Position numbers and translations under genes: made by a program
Notes under the pieces: generated by a model
The model's input: the letters and a program-made list of their open reading frames with translations, nothing else
Told to the model about the DNA's origin: nothing
The model's database searches: none
Source: Ferruginibacter sp.
GTDB taxonomy: Bacteria; Bacteroidota; Bacteroidia; Chitinophagales; Chitinophagaceae
Length of the DNA: 64,000 nucleotides
Assembly: GCA_014379625.1 (NCBI GenBank)
Contig: JACMLJ010000010.1
Span: 124,001-188,000 of the forward strand
Direction: 5' to 3'
Shown here: piece by piece, positions 34,715 to 44,904 of the stretch
Numbering within the stretch: the stretch's first letter is position 1
How the letters are laid out: every line of letters begins with the position of its first letter

Positions 34715-37700
34715 TTGGCATTATCCCATTTAATCAAATACGTTTACAATACAGGTTCCGATGAGGTCATCCGAAGGGGGAAAAAAATACATGCCATTGG
34801 ATATGTAGAATTGGTAGAGCATGATGAATTGCTGAATACCGTAGTATTCAGGGTAAAGGATGATACCTACAGTACCTATTATAAGGTAAATATTCAAAAA
34901 TATGAGGATCCCAAATCGATGTCATTACGATGTGGCTGCCCTTATAATCTGGGCGATATATGCCGGCACGAGGCGGCAGCCCTGTTTCAGTTGCAGGAAC
35001 TGATCGATAAAAACATGCTGGGTACCAGTAATGCAGCCTATAACCAGCGCCACACGGTGGCTAAAATGAAGTATATAGACCTAAAAACGATCCGCCTGCT
35101 TTCTTCACCGGATATATATGATGCCGCCGAATCATTGCTGGAAACAACAAAAGCCACCGTTCTGGTTGCAGCAAATGAACGGGTGGAAGCAGAGCTGAAA
35201 GCAGAAGAGGAAAGTTTTTCTGTAGTGATACAAAAAAATGACGAACGAAACTTTGATACTTCCTGCAAATGTGCCGAAACTTCATACCCTTTGTGTGTAC
35301 ATAAGACAACCCTTTTTCTCCAGTTGTTCAGGCAATACGGACCTTATTATTTCGACACCATTCGTAACTGGGATAAGGAAAAAAATAAATTGTTACAGAT
35401 TTACGGGTATAATTTAGAAGACGATATTAAGGGAAAATTTGAATTTATTTACAAAGAGGGCAAACCTTTTTTAATAGTACTCGATACTTCCATTAAAAGA
35501 GTAACACAGGTAGCGCCCGCCTCCAGACCGGCTTATATGCAGGATACCCGGTCTGCCGAAGAACCGGAACTGGCCATTACAGAAACCGCCACAAAAAAAC
35601 TGGGCCTGGTCTTTAATTTTAATGCCCCCACTTATCCTTATTTCGTGGTAGACGCCATACAGGGTGATGTGGACGAGGCCAATAATAAATTACTGGGCAA
35701 AACTGAAAAATTAGACCTTTCCAAATATGTAAATACAGAATTGTTTAGCGAAGATGACAAAATGCTGCTGCAGCAGATAAGAAAACTACAGGCATCGGAA
35801 GTAAATAAATACCTTAACCGGAATTCACCCTTTAGCGGAATATGGGAAAATATCATTCAAACGGACGGAGATGAACTGCCTGAAGAAACCAAAATACTGA
35901 TAACAGAATATTTTCAACCTAAACTTAAAAAAATATTTTCAGAGCAATCCGCCAACCCGTTTATCTATTATTTACCGGAGAAGAAGCCATTCAGAACGGA
36001 GAACCTGGTGGAAGTGTCTTTGAGCGAACATTTTATAACCCCGCAGTTTAAAATAATAGCGCAGGGAGAAGCATTTGAATTGCAATGCCGGTTTAATATC
36101 AATGGCGCTGCTCAGCCTGTAACGGATAATGAATGTAATAATAGTATCCTCTTTTTATACAATCATACTTTTTACCTCTGGCAAAAGCCGGAAGATGTAT
36201 TGCAGGCTGAAAAATTTATTAAGAATGGCAATATAAAGCTCACCAAGGATAATTGGGCTATTCAAATGCAGAAGCTCATCATGCCATTAACCAAAGATTA
36301 CCAGGTTGAGTTTGATAAAACATTGATAAAGGAAGTAAAAAGTGGTGAACCTGATGTAAAACTAATGCTCCAGGAAAAAGGTGATTACCTGGTGTTTCAG
36401 CCCATATTTACCTATAAAGGATTCGAAACCAAGGCCACTGACCGGGATACCATCACCATTCCGGATGGTGATAAAATTTTAATTGTACATAGAAATAAGG
36501 AAGCAGAATTACGCTTTTTAGATAAGCTAAGTTCATTGCATTCGCAGTTTATTCGCCCCCAGGAAGGAAATAGCTTAATATTAAAGGGGCCGGATGTACT
36601 AAAAAATAACTGGTTCTTCCTGTTTGTCGATTCAATGAAGGAATCCAAGGTACCTGTATTTGGTTTTGAGGCGCTCAGGAACTTTCGGTTTAATACAGCA
36701 AGGCCATCCACCCATATCCATGTAAGCAGCGGGCTAGATTGGTTTGATGCGAAAGTGGAAATAGATTTTGAGGGCCAGCGCGTAGGCATCAATGATATTA
36801 AAAAAGCTTTGGCTTCAAAACAATCATTTGTACAATTAGGCGATGGTACCCTGGGGATATTGCCTGATGAATGGCTCAAAAGATACTCCCTGCTGTTTAA
36901 GGTTGGCGATGGAAAAAACGACAAACTCCGCTTATCAAAATATCACATGAGTGTGATTGACGAGTTGTACGAAAACCGGGATGCAACAGAATTGAGTTTT
37001 GCGCTGGATGAAAAATTTGAACGGTTAAGGGAGTTTAAAAATATACCTGAAATTGAAGCGCCGTTTAGTTTACAGGCTATTTTAAGGCCGTACCAGACAG
37101 CGGGTTACCAATGGTTGAATTATTTAAATGAAGTAGGCTGGGGCGGTATCCTGGCGGATGATATGGGTTTGGGAAAAACGGTACAGGCGCTTACCATGCT
37201 GCAGCATTACAAAACCCAGGAAGGGAAATTAACAGCCATCGTGGTTTGTCCCACTACACTGATCTATAACTGGGAGAACGAAATAAGGAAATTTACCCCG
37301 GAACTCACCTGGCGGATACACCATGGCAGCATGCGCACAAGGGATGCAGCAGAATTGCAAAGCGCAAATATAATAATTACCACTTACGGTACATTGCGCA
37401 GCGATATCCAGGTGCTGATGAAAATATTTTTTGACTATGTGGTGCTGGATGAAAGCCAGGCCATAAAGAACCCCGCATCCAAAGTTACCCGGGCGGCATG
37501 CCTGCTTACGGCCAAAAACCGTTTGTGCATGAGTGGTACACCCCTTCAAAATAACACGTTCGATATATTTGCCCAAATGAATTTCCTCAACCCGGGACTG
37601 CTGGGAAGCATGGATTTTTTCCGCAATGAGTTTGCCACGCCAATCGATAAGTTTGGCGAGCAGGAGCAAAAAGATCATCTCCGGAAATTATTGTACCCTT

Positions 37701-38470
37701 TTATCCTGCGGCGCACCAAGGAACAGGTGGCGAAGGACCTGCCGGAAAAAACGGAAACCATCTTGTTTTGCGAAATGGAAAAAGAGCAGCGCAAAATATA
37801 TGATGCCTACCGTAATAGCTACCGCGATAAGATCATGGGTGTTATTGATGAGCAGGGGATCGATAAATCGCAACTGACCATTTTACAGGGCTTGATGAAG
37901 CTTAGGCAAATTTGCGATAGCCCCGCAATTTTAAACGAAGAAGATAAATATCCCAATCACTCCATAAAATTAGATGAACTAACGAGGGAAATTGAAGAAA
38001 ATATCGGAGAACACAAGGCCCTGATATTCTCGCAGTTCCTGGGTATGCTGGCGCTGATAAAAGAAAAATTACGGGAACAGGGGGTTTCCTTTGAATATTT
38101 TGATGGCAGTACCAGCATTCTTGACCGCCAAAAAGCAATTGAGAATTTTCAAAATAACGATGAATGCAGGGTATTCCTGATTTCTTTAAAAGCTGGGGGA
38201 GTGGGGCTTAACCTCACAGCGGCGGATTATGTATATATTGTAGACCCCTGGTGGAACCCTGCTGTAGAACAACAGGCTATTGATCGTACCCACCGTATCG
38301 GGCAAACTAAAAATATTTTCGCTTATCGTATGATCTGCATCGATACAATTGAAGATAAAATACTGCAGTTGCAGGAACGCAAACGCAAACTGGCGAGTGA
38401 ACTGATCTCAGATGATGTTAATTTTGTAAAAGCACTTAGCAAGGCAGACGTGGAATACCTGTTTAGCTAA
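34715..38470 (+). CDS. SWI2/SNF2-family helicase with two SWIM zinc motifs (1251 residues)
   Basis: This is the largest protein of the window. It has two SWIM motifs of CxC...CxH type: CGCPYNLGDICRH near residues 74-86 and CKCAETSYPLCVH near 183-195. The ATPase core follows with LADDMGLGKT (near 812), DESQ (near 911), MSGTPLQNNTFDIFAQ, and LKAGGVGLNLTAADYV and IDRTHRIGQTKNIFAY (near 1190). The core is very close to that of the 982-residue paralogue at 8261 and both end in a similar (N/A)D(I/V)E(F/Y)LFS. SWIM motifs bind zinc and probably DNA or protein. The start is TTG 34715; no ATG lies near. It is a single-gene unit. Confidence 0.9.
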   Translation: MALSHLIKYVYNTGSDEVIRRGKKIHAIGYVELVEHDELLNTVVFRVKDDTYSTYYKVNIQKYEDPKSMSLRCGCPYNLGDICRHEAAALFQLQELIDKNMLGTSNAAYNQRHTVAKMKYIDLKTIRLLSSPDIYDAAESLLETTKATVLVAANERVEAELKAEEESFSVVIQKNDERNFDTSCKCAETSYPLCVHKTTLFLQLFRQYGPYYFDTIRNWDKEKNKLLQIYGYNLEDDIKGKFEFIYKEGKPFLIVLDTSIKRVTQVAPASRPAYMQDTRSAEEPELAITETATKKLGLVFNFNAPTYPYFVVDAIQGDVDEANNKLLGKTEKLDLSKYVNTELFSEDDKMLLQQIRKLQASEVNKYLNRNSPFSGIWENIIQTDGDELPEETKILITEYFQPKLKKIFSEQSANPFIYYLPEKKPFRTENLVEVSLSEHFITPQFKIIAQGEAFELQCRFNINGAAQPVTDNECNNSILFLYNHTFYLWQKPEDVLQAEKFIKNGNIKLTKDNWAIQMQKLIMPLTKDYQVEFDKTLIKEVKSGEPDVKLMLQEKGDYLVFQPIFTYKGFETKATDRDTITIPDGDKILIVHRNKEAELRFLDKLSSLHSQFIRPQEGNSLILKGPDVLKNNWFFLFVDSMKESKVPVFGFEALRNFRFNTARPSTHIHVSSGLDWFDAKVEIDFEGQRVGINDIKKALASKQSFVQLGDGTLGILPDEWLKRYSLLFKVGDGKNDKLRLSKYHMSVIDELYENRDATELSFALDEKFERLREFKNIPEIEAPFSLQAILRPYQTAGYQWLNYLNEVGWGGILADDMGLGKTVQALTMLQHYKTQEGKLTAIVVCPTTLIYNWENEIRKFTPELTWRIHHGSMRTRDAAELQSANIIITTYGTLRSDIQVLMKIFFDYVVLDESQAIKNPASKVTRAACLLTAKNRLCMSGTPLQNNTFDIFAQMNFLNPGLLGSMDFFRNEFATPIDKFGEQEQKDHLRKLLYPFILRRTKEQVAKDLPEKTETILFCEMEKEQRKIYDAYRNSYRDKIMGVIDEQGIDKSQLTILQGLMKLRQICDSPAILNEEDKYPNHSIKLDELTREIEENIGEHKALIFSQFLGMLALIKEKLREQGVSFEYFDGSTSILDRQKAIENFQNNDECRVFLISLKAGGVGLNLTAADYVYIVDPWWNPAVEQQAIDRTHRIGQTKNIFAYRMICIDTIEDKILQLQERKRKLASELISDDVNFVKALSKADVEYLFS

Positions 38471-38486
38471 GGCCGTGCAAAACAAT

Positions 38487-38618
38487 CTAAGACGCAATGA
38501 AATCCTTCAAACGCTGAAATTCTTTTTTATCGCTTGATACAAAAAGGGCGCTGCAAATTTCATTAAAAAACTTTGTCAGTCCGGAAAATAATGTAGTGGA
38601 ATTGTTACTGGTATTCAT
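38487..38618 (-). CDS. Putative 43-residue small protein
   Basis: An ORF of 43 codons starts with ATG at 38618 and ends at TAG 38487. The sequence MNTSNNSTTLFSGLTKFFNE... has a Ser/Thr/Asn-rich start, an aromatic middle (LTKFFNEICSALF) and a charged helix (SDKKEFQRLKDF). It has no signal peptide or membrane segment. It is preceded by a well-spaced promoter (TTG, 20 bases, TACCTTTA) 18 bases upstream of the ATG, which is the best support for it. It sits alone between the second SNF2 gene and the urease cluster, pointing toward the SNF2 gene. No family known. Confidence 0.45.
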   Translation of the reverse strand: MNTSNNSTTLFSGLTKFFNEICSALFVSSDKKEFQRLKDFIAS

Positions 38619-38636
38619 AAATATTGGATTTGGTTA

Positions 38637-38667
38637 TAAAGGTAAATATTCAAAATACTTCTGGCAA
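38637..38667 (-). promoter_or_regulatory. Promoter of the putative 43-residue gene
   Basis: On the leftward strand TTG (38667-38665) is followed after 20 bases by TACCTTTA (38644-38637), one base from the -7 consensus. Confidence 0.5.
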
Positions 38668-38779
38668 TAGTAAATCTTCTAAATTTTTGTAGCAGTATTT
38701 TCCGAAGAAAAAGGGGGATTTTACGGTTAAACCTTAAGTAAGGAGATCTTTGATTCGTATTACCTTTACAAAGTGTACC

Positions 38780-39487
38780 TCACCAACCCATCCATACCAT
38801 CCCCACCCCGCAAATAAATATCGTCAGCCCACCCAGGGCATGTGTAAACCTCTCCAGTTTTTCTATTTTTACCCATGCAATTCCCTGGTAACCTGATAAT
38901 ACCAGGGTAATCATAGTGAGTAGGGTAACTGTTGTATAAATGCCAATAAGGAGGGCCATTGCCCACCAACTTTTTTGTGCCGCCGGAAAATACAGGAGGG
39001 GTATCATTGGTTCGCAGGGGCCCAGTATAAAAATGATGAACATTACCCAGGGCGTTACTTTGTACCGTTCGTTTGGCACAACTGCCTGGCCATGTTTATG
39101 TTGATACACATAGATATCACCATTGTCAACTAAGTCAAAATGCTTGTGTGGATTGTTATTCATCGCCCGGTACAAACCCCATGCAGCATATAAAAACCCA
39201 AATGCTAACATTACCCAACCTGCAATACCCCCCCTTATGTTTTCAAACCAGCTTAATGTTGAAAATGACCAGCCCAATGCCGCGCCACCCAGGCCTAATA
39301 CAACTGAGCTTAGCACATGGCCCGAGCCGCAAATGATTGTCCAGCAAATTGTTTTCGTTAGCGACCAGTTCCTGCTCTTTGACAAAGCGATAAAAGGCAA
39401 ATAATGATCAGGCCCGGTTAAAGTGTGGATGCCGGCAACTGATATGGCCGCAATGAGCAGTATTTCCATTTCAGACTGCATTGGCAA
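38780..39487 (-). CDS. ureH: Nickel permease of the urease cluster, UreH type
   Basis: The 235-residue protein has about six membrane segments and starts near [19 protein letters not shown]; the exact start among three Met codons (39487, 39481, 39469) is unclear. The first segment carries HTLTGPDHYLPF (residues 21-32), a His...GPDH motif of the NicO/UreH nickel transporters. A His- and Lys-containing cytoplasmic loop (NPHKHFDL ... YQHKHGQ) may bind nickel. It overlaps the end of ureD, which supports translational coupling. It probably brings Ni(II) in for urease. Confidence 0.85.
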   Translation of the reverse strand: MPMQSEMEILLIAAISVAGIHTLTGPDHYLPFIALSKSRNWSLTKTICWTIICGSGHVLSSVVLGLGGAALGWSFSTLSWFENIRGGIAGWVMLAFGFLYAAWGLYRAMNNNPHKHFDLVDNGDIYVYQHKHGQAVVPNERYKVTPWVMFIIFILGPCEPMIPLLYFPAAQKSWWAMALLIGIYTTVTLLTMITLVLSGYQGIAWVKIEKLERFTHALGGLTIFICGVGMVWMGW

Positions 39488-40277
39488 ATGGTTTAAGATG
39501 CAGGTTTTGAGGTAAAAGGGTTGCGATCGTTTTTAAACAACTATGCAATTGTTCCGCCTTCTGTCCAAGTATTCTTATGATCAACCCGTTTGCAGGGGCG
39601 CCAGTTATACCAAAAACAATTCCTGTTTGCTTCAATAGATAATCATTCACCGCTTCATTCAATAATTTTATTGCAGCGGTGGGATGCAGGTAAATTAAAC
39701 TTGCCTGGTGGGTAAATCCTTCCAACTGACCAATAGCGTTTAAGTTTATAGTCGCTGGTTCGATCAGTAAGTTTTCTTTAATAATCAGTTTATTATTAAG
39801 GAACACTTCTGTTATACTATGGTATTTTGAAAACAAAAATACTTCACCATTTAGTTTTCTTCCACAGGTTAGTATTTCTCCAAAGACCAGGCTACAGTTA
39901 TCTTCCAGGTAGATTTTATTAATGCATTTGAAAACCGATTGTGCATGGGGCACCGACGGGTGTGGCAAAAAACAAAAAGAGGAATGAGCTGACAAATGCA
40001 GTTCTAACAATTGGGATGCACGTTGCTTCATATTAAACAATCGCTGGTAAGATTGTGTGTGTAATTGTAATGAGCATCCTTCCTCCAGTTCTATTTTTAG
40101 CTGGTATTGGTCACCATCCAAAATGCCGGGTGATGAGCTCATCAGCATTAAGTGTAATTGATTTGCTTTTTTATCTTCGGTGATATTGGCTATTTTAAAG
40201 GGGACTGTGCAGTAAGTGTTTTTTAAGTACGTACTGTTTTCCCTGCGCGCTGTTTGTATATGAAGTGTGGCTATCAA
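39471..40277 (-). CDS. ureD: Urease accessory protein UreD
   Basis: The 268-residue protein fits UreD: an [22 protein letters not shown] segment (the P-P-x-V-pattern region near 100-118), [18 protein letters not shown], and a C-terminal [15 protein letters not shown]. UreD binds apo-urease and with UreF and UreG delivers nickel to UreC. Its ATG overlaps the ureG stop codon (ATGA), and its end overlaps the permease gene, so the genes are tightly coupled. Confidence 0.9.
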   Translation of the reverse strand: MIATLHIQTARRENSTYLKNTYCTVPFKIANITEDKKANQLHLMLMSSSPGILDGDQYQLKIELEEGCSLQLHTQSYQRLFNMKQRASQLLELHLSAHSSFCFLPHPSVPHAQSVFKCINKIYLEDNCSLVFGEILTCGRKLNGEVFLFSKYHSITEVFLNNKLIIKENLLIEPATINLNAIGQLEGFTHQASLIYLHPTAAIKLLNEAVNDYLLKQTGIVFGITGAPANGLIIRILGQKAEQLHSCLKTIATLLPQNLHLKPFANAV

Positions 40278-40912
40278 CGGTAAAGCATTGGTTCATCAAC
40301 AGTTTCCATAAGTCCATACTTTTTTATCCAGCCCGCAACACTTTCTAATCCCTGGAGACTCATTAAATTGGTAAAAATAAATGGGTTACCATTGCGCATT
40401 TTGCGGGCATCCCTTTCCATCACGGCCAGGTCAGCGTTTACATATGGGGCCAGGTCAATTTTATTAATCACCAAAAGATCGCTCCTTGCGATACCGGGCC
40501 CGCCTTTACGGGGAATTTTATCTCCTTCGGCCACATCAATTACAAAAATGGTAAGATCGGCAAGGTCAGGACTAAAGGTCGCGGATAAATTATCACCGCC
40601 GCTTTCAATAAAAATAATTTGCACATCCGGTATACGGCCAGCCATTTCTTCCACGGCCTCCAGGTTCATACTGGCATCTTCACGAATAGCGGTATGCGGG
40701 CAGCCACCGGTTTCCACGCCAATGATCCTTTCTGCAGGCAGCAGGCTATGCTGCGTTAAAAACTCCGCATCTTCTTTTGTATAGATATCATTAGTAATCA
40801 CCGCCATACTGTACTCCCTGCTCATCAGGCGGCTCAGCCTTTCTATCAAAGCTGTTTTACCGGAACCAACAGGGCCGGCAATGCCGATTTTTATATACTT
40901 TCTTTCATTCAT
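40274..40912 (-). CDS. ureG: Urease accessory GTPase UreG
   Basis: The 212-residue GTPase has P-loop GPVGSGKT (13-20), the nickel-binding CPH motif inside [17 protein letters not shown] (around residues 65-81), ESGGDNLSA, and NKIDLA (guanine specificity). UreG hydrolyses GTP during assembly of the urease dinickel centre. The gene follows ureF by 61 bases and overlaps ureD by 4 bases. Length and motifs are complete. Confidence 0.96.
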   Translation of the reverse strand: MNERKYIKIGIAGPVGSGKTALIERLSRLMSREYSMAVITNDIYTKEDAEFLTQHSLLPAERIIGVETGGCPHTAIREDASMNLEAVEEMAGRIPDVQIIFIESGGDNLSATFSPDLADLTIFVIDVAEGDKIPRKGGPGIARSDLLVINKIDLAPYVNADLAVMERDARKMRNGNPFIFTNLMSLQGLESVAGWIKKYGLMETVDEPMLYR

Positions 40913-40973
40913 AATTTACTTTGTTTCTATATATCGCACTGGTTTTAAAAACGGTTAAAATGCAGGCGGAATT

Positions 40974-41660
40974 TTACGACATATACAATCTCGAATACAA
41001 TTGTTCATGCTGCATGCACCTGATGTCGAAACCTGTACAACATAATCCAACCAGGTCTTGATCAGGCGTTAAAGTTTTTTCCACCAATTGTTCTATCAGG
41101 GCTTGTAATGAAAACAGTATCTCCTGCCCATCCTGCTGGCCAAGCGGGATCAGCTTAACACTATTGGTGACCATGCCGGCCGCGGCATTGTAATAAAAAC
41201 CCGTCAATGCATCCTTTTTTTTAATCCCCAATGCCTGTGCATACAAACCAAATACAATACAATAATGCCCCGCTGCTTTTTTACTTTCAATGGCGGCCCT
41301 ATATTGATCAACCAGGCCGGACCTTTTGACGGGTTGAAATATTTTTATTAGCCGCATGCCTAATTTCTGGCTCGCCTGGCGGGTTTCCATTGGCAACTTT
41401 ACCGCATTGCATTCCAGATCCATGTTGCTGATGGCTTCAAAATCCCCCGCAACAGCAGCCTCATAAGCCAGCGAAACAAAAGCCGCATCTGTAAACTGCA
41501 AACTTCGTGTAAGCATCTCTGTTACAAATCGTTGGGCGGTGGTTTTGTTGTGTACAAGGCCCTGCTGTACATAAGTCTCCAGGCCGGCGGAGTGGGCATA
41601 CCCGCCAATAGGTAATGTGGGATCAGATAATTGTAATAAACTAAGAAGGGTCATGCTCAT
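40974..41660 (-). CDS. ureF: Urease accessory protein UreF
   Basis: The 228-residue all-helical protein shows UreF features: LLQLSDPTLPIGGYAHSAGLETYVQQG at the N-terminus, MDLECNAVKLPMETRQASQKLGMRLIK, and a C-terminal segment. UreF controls the GTPase UreG within the UreDFG complex. The ATG overlaps the ureE stop (ATGA). Confidence 0.92.
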   Translation of the reverse strand: MSMTLLSLLQLSDPTLPIGGYAHSAGLETYVQQGLVHNKTTAQRFVTEMLTRSLQFTDAAFVSLAYEAAVAGDFEAISNMDLECNAVKLPMETRQASQKLGMRLIKIFQPVKRSGLVDQYRAAIESKKAAGHYCIVFGLYAQALGIKKKDALTGFYYNAAAGMVTNSVKLIPLGQQDGQEILFSLQALIEQLVEKTLTPDQDLVGLCCTGFDIRCMQHEQLYSRLYMS

Positions 41661-42181
41661 TCAGGAGGATTTGTCAGTTTCATTATCTTTGAAAATAAAT
41701 TATTCTGGCTACTATACCCATGTGGTGAAACAGTAGTTTTTAACGGATTGACTAATTTTCTTTTTTCCCGGCTCACTTCATATCCCGCCGATCCCAGCAG
41801 GCGAAACAGTGGCGCCTCAAATGCTACCAAAATTTCGTCATCCTGGTAAAATACCGGTATGTGTTTATTGCCAATCTCATAACAAACGGCTGCCATTTCA
41901 AACATGGTTTTAGGCCGGATGGTCATTGCATCACATTCTTTAATTTCAATTACTACGATATTGAAATCGTCCTCGTAAATAATGTCGCCTTCGGTGAGCT
42001 GTTGATTTTCGTTTAAAAATTTCATTACCACCTCCCTGCCGGATATGGTTTTTTTATGGAGGATACGTTTATTGGTTTCATACCATTCCAGCAACAGGTT
42101 ATCAATCTTCCGGTTATTGATTGCAAAAAAATTAATATTCCCTATTTTCTCTTTTACCAGCATATTTGTTCCTGCTTTCAT
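41657..42181 (-). CDS. ureE: Urease nickel chaperone UreE
   Basis: The 174-residue protein has a UreE N-terminal domain (residues 8-85) with EVVMKFLNENQQLTEGDIIYED, followed by the metal-binding domain with MAAVCYEIGNKHIPVFYQDDEILVAFEAP, where the His of GNKHIP matches the essential UreE histidine. It does not carry the His-rich C-terminal tail of Klebsiella UreE. ATG 42181 or the Met at codon 7 could be the start. It lies 45 bases after ureC and overlaps ureF by 4 bases. Confidence 0.88.
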   Translation of the reverse strand: MKAGTNMLVKEKIGNINFFAINNRKIDNLLLEWYETNKRILHKKTISGREVVMKFLNENQQLTEGDIIYEDDFNIVVIEIKECDAMTIRPKTMFEMAAVCYEIGNKHIPVFYQDDEILVAFEAPLFRLLGSAGYEVSREKRKLVNPLKTTVSPHGYSSQNNLFSKIMKLTNPPE

Positions 42182-42226
42182 TCGTACAAAACCAGTATTT
42201 ATCGGATCATGTTTTTTGGAGCACCG

Positions 42227-43948
42227 TCAAAATAAAAAGTATCGTTGCGCCAATGGCAACTCCGCCATAGGTTCGCAGGTAATATGTACGCCATCTACTT
42301 TTACCTCATAATTCTCGGGGTTTACATCTATCTGTGGTGTAGCGTCATTATGTATCAAATCCTTCTTTGAGATACTACGACAATCTTTTACCGCCAGTGT
42401 CATCTTTTGTAAGCCATATTGCTGAACTATATTTTTTTCCAATGATATTTTTGAAACAAATGTAGCACAGGTACTAAACAGGGCTTTCCCAAAGGCGCCA
42501 AACATATGACGGTAAACAACGGGTTGAGGTGTAGGTATAGAAGCGTTGGGATCACCCATCCTGGAGGCGATAATCATTCCGCCCTTAATGATCATTTCTG
42601 GTTTAGCGCCAAATAATGCCGGTTTCCATAATACAATATCCGCCAGTTTTCCATTCTCCAGTGAACCCACATACGAGGATATGCCATGTGTGATGGCCGG
42701 GTTGACAGTATATTTGGAAACATATCTTTTAACCCTGAAATTATCATTGCCTTTTCCTTCATCTTCGGGTAGGGCTCCACGTTGTACTTTCATTTTATGC
42801 GCCGTTTGCCAGGTACGGGTAATTACTTCCGCTACCCTTCCCATTGCCTGGCTGTCGCTGCTCATCATGCTGAATACACCCATATCCTGCAAAATATCTT
42901 CGGCGGCAATTGTTTCCGGGCGGATACGGCTATCCGCAAAAGCCACATCTTCAGGAACTGATTTATCCAGGTGATGGCAAACCATTAGCATATCCAGGTG
43001 TTCGTCAATGGTATTTACTGTATAGGGCCTGGTGGGATTAGTGGATGAAGGCAAAATATTCGGGTACATGGCTGCTTTAATAATATCCGGGGCATGCCCG
43101 CCACCCGCACCTTCCGTATGAAAAGTATGGATCACCCTTCCCCTGATTGCCGCGATGGTATCTTCCAGAAAACCTGCTTCATTTAAAGTGTCGGTATGTA
43201 TGGCTACCTGTACATCATATTTATCCGCTACCCGCAGGGCGGCATCAATTACAGCCGGGGTTGATCCCCAGTCTTCATGGATTTTCAGGCCCAGAGCACC
43301 GGCTTCTACCTGCTCCTCCAGCGGCGCAATGGCTGCACAATTTCCTTTTCCAAAAAACCCGAGGTTCATTGGAAATGCATCAGCCGATTCGAGCATTTTT
43401 TGAATATTCCATGCACCCGGGGTAACGGTGGTGGCATTTGTTCCATCAGCGGGACCCGTGCCCCCGCCAATCATGGTGGTGATACCACTGAACAGGGCAT
43501 GATCAATCAATTGCGGACAAATAAAATGAATATGCGTGTCAATACCACCCGCAGTTGCTATCAGGCCTGCACCGCCATGTACTTCGGTGGAAGCCCCGAT
43601 TATCATACCGGGCGTAATGCCTTCCATCGTGTCGGGGTTTCCGGCTTTGCCAATGCCGGTTATTTTCCCATCCTTAATACCAATATCGGCTTTCACTATT
43701 CCCCAATGATCTATAATCATAACACTGGTAATTACAAAATCCAGCACTCCTTCGTTTCGGGTAGCCGTAGCCGATTGTGCCATCCCGTCACGAATAGTTT
43801 TGCCGCCTCCAAATTTGGCTTCATCGCCGTACACCGTAAAATCCTTTTCTATCTCAATAAATAATGCTGTATCGCCCAGGCGAATTTTATCGCCTGTAGT
43901 TGGGCCGTACATATTGGCGTATTTTATTCTGTTGATATGTAAAGGCAT
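42227..43948 (-). CDS. ureC: Urease alpha subunit
   Basis: The 573-residue catalytic subunit is complete. The dinickel ligands and catalytic residues are in place: His139 and His141 in THIHF, the carbamylated Lys222 in GLKIHEDW, His251, His277, Cys324 and His325 in CHHLDK, and Asp365. All sit exactly five residues later than in the Klebsiella enzyme. Urease hydrolyses urea to ammonia and carbamate in the cytosol. The gene follows ureB after a 78-base gap that contains an intergenic heptad repeat. Confidence 0.97.
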   Translation of the reverse strand: MPLHINRIKYANMYGPTTGDKIRLGDTALFIEIEKDFTVYGDEAKFGGGKTIRDGMAQSATATRNEGVLDFVITSVMIIDHWGIVKADIGIKDGKITGIGKAGNPDTMEGITPGMIIGASTEVHGGAGLIATAGGIDTHIHFICPQLIDHALFSGITTMIGGGTGPADGTNATTVTPGAWNIQKMLESADAFPMNLGFFGKGNCAAIAPLEEQVEAGALGLKIHEDWGSTPAVIDAALRVADKYDVQVAIHTDTLNEAGFLEDTIAAIRGRVIHTFHTEGAGGGHAPDIIKAAMYPNILPSSTNPTRPYTVNTIDEHLDMLMVCHHLDKSVPEDVAFADSRIRPETIAAEDILQDMGVFSMMSSDSQAMGRVAEVITRTWQTAHKMKVQRGALPEDEGKGNDNFRVKRYVSKYTVNPAITHGISSYVGSLENGKLADIVLWKPALFGAKPEMIIKGGMIIASRMGDPNASIPTPQPVVYRHMFGAFGKALFSTCATFVSKISLEKNIVQQYGLQKMTLAVKDCRSISKKDLIHNDATPQIDVNPENYEVKVDGVHITCEPMAELPLAQRYFLF

Positions 43949-43974
43949 GATGGGCTATAGTTTATTGACAGTTT

Positions 43975-44003
43975 AATGGTGAATGAGCAATGGTGAATGT
44001 TGA
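43975..44003. repeat. Intergenic heptad repeat, copy 5, inside the urease operon
   Basis: AATGGTGAATGAGCAATGG and AATGTTGAA repeat the reverse complement of the ATTCACC/ATTGACC units between ureB and ureC. Confidence 0.45.
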
Positions 44004-44026
44004 AAAAATTCATCATTTCAACCAGG

Positions 44027-44398
44027 TTAACCGGTTTTGTTTTTAAATTTATACAGACTTATTTTCAATAATGCAGTATTTTTATTTTGTTCATTTATAT
44101 CTCCGTCCGTTAAATTATTAAACCCCATTACTATTTTATTGCCGCCAAAAGCAACCAGCTCCACATCTTTTTCTTCTCCCGGCTCAAAGCGAACGGCGGT
44201 ACCGGCTGCGATATTGAGCCGCATACCAAAAGATTTTTCCCTGTCAAATTCCATTTGCTTATTTACTTCAAAAAAATGAAAATGGGAGCCTGCCTGGACA
44301 GGGCGGTCTCCAGTGTTTACCACTGTAACCTGCATTGTATCCCGCCCGGTATTGCATTCAATATCATCTTTTGCCAAAATGTATTCTCCTGGTATCAT
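44027..44398 (-). CDS. ureB: Urease beta subunit
   Basis: From ATG 44398 the product has about 123 residues and starts [16 protein letters not shown], the classic UreB opening. The frame extends to 44488, but the extra 30 residues do not resemble UreB and are probably leader. Conserved parts include [23 protein letters not shown], where the GDRP and GSHFHF motifs shape the subunit, and [16 protein letters not shown]. UreB packs with UreA and UreC in the (ABC)3 enzyme. A 203-base gap separates it from ureA. Confidence 0.93.
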   Translation of the reverse strand: MIPGEYILAKDDIECNTGRDTMQVTVVNTGDRPVQAGSHFHFFEVNKQMEFDREKSFGMRLNIAAGTAVRFEPGEEKDVELVAFGGNKIVMGFNNLTDGDINEQNKNTALLKISLYKFKNKTG

Positions 44399-44539
44399 TT
44401 TAAAAAATTTAGTGTAAAAACTAATCTCATTTATAAGGATTATATTTTTTAAAAAGTATTGAAGGCTTCCACAGTATTTCGGGTTCATAAAGCAATTTGC
44501 GGCGTGAAATAAGTGACTAACCTTATATTAACCCAATTA

Positions 44540-44608
44540 ATAACCGTATACATTATCTATTTTATATACCTTATTTACTTTATTTATCCTATTTACCTAC
44601 ATTACCTT
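44540..44608 (-). repeat. Degenerate low-complexity repeat in the ureA-ureB gap
   Basis: On the + strand the stretch consists of degenerate units like TATTTACCT over about 70 bases; on the transcribed leftward strand it is a run of GGTAAATA-like units lacking C. It begins right at the ureA stop codon. Confidence 0.45.
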
Positions 44609-44904
44609 ATCGGATCATGTACCGTTACCAGTTTGGTTCCGTCCGGGAAAGTAGCTTCAATCTGTATCTCGTGGATCATTTCGGGTATCCCTTCCATAAC
44701 ATCGGTTCTTTTTAATATTGTAGCGCCGTATTGCATCAGTTCCGCCACAGACCTTCCATCCCGTGCAGCCTCCTGCAAATGACTGCTGATAAGGGCGATG
44801 GCCTCGGGGTAATTAAGTTTTAATCCCCTGGCTTTTCTTTTTTCGGCCAGTTCGCCGGCCAGAAAAAGTAATAACTTTTCAGATTCCCTCGGAGATAAAT
44901 GCAT
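44602..44904 (-). CDS. ureA: Urease gamma subunit
   Basis: The 100-residue subunit is standard in length. It starts [14 protein letters not shown] and includes [21 protein letters not shown] and VTVHDPIR at the end, all typical for UreA. First gene of the cluster, so the urease promoter must lie in 44905-45097, which separates it from the divergent L,D-transpeptidase gene. No clear -33/-7 pair or urease-type regulator site was seen there. Confidence 0.95.
   Translation of the reverse strand: MHLSPRESEKLLLFLAGELAEKRKARGLKLNYPEAIALISSHLQEAARDGRSVAELMQYGATILKRTDVMEGIPEMIHEIQIEATFPDGTKLVTVHDPIR

Noticed and set aside
42546..43864. Several long open frames antisense to ureC
   Set aside because: They mirror the codon pattern of the firmly identified ureC gene.
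44399..44488. The 30-codon N-terminal extension of ureB
   Set aside because: Standard UreB proteins begin at MIPGEY-like sequence, here at 44398; the extension has no resemblance to the family.
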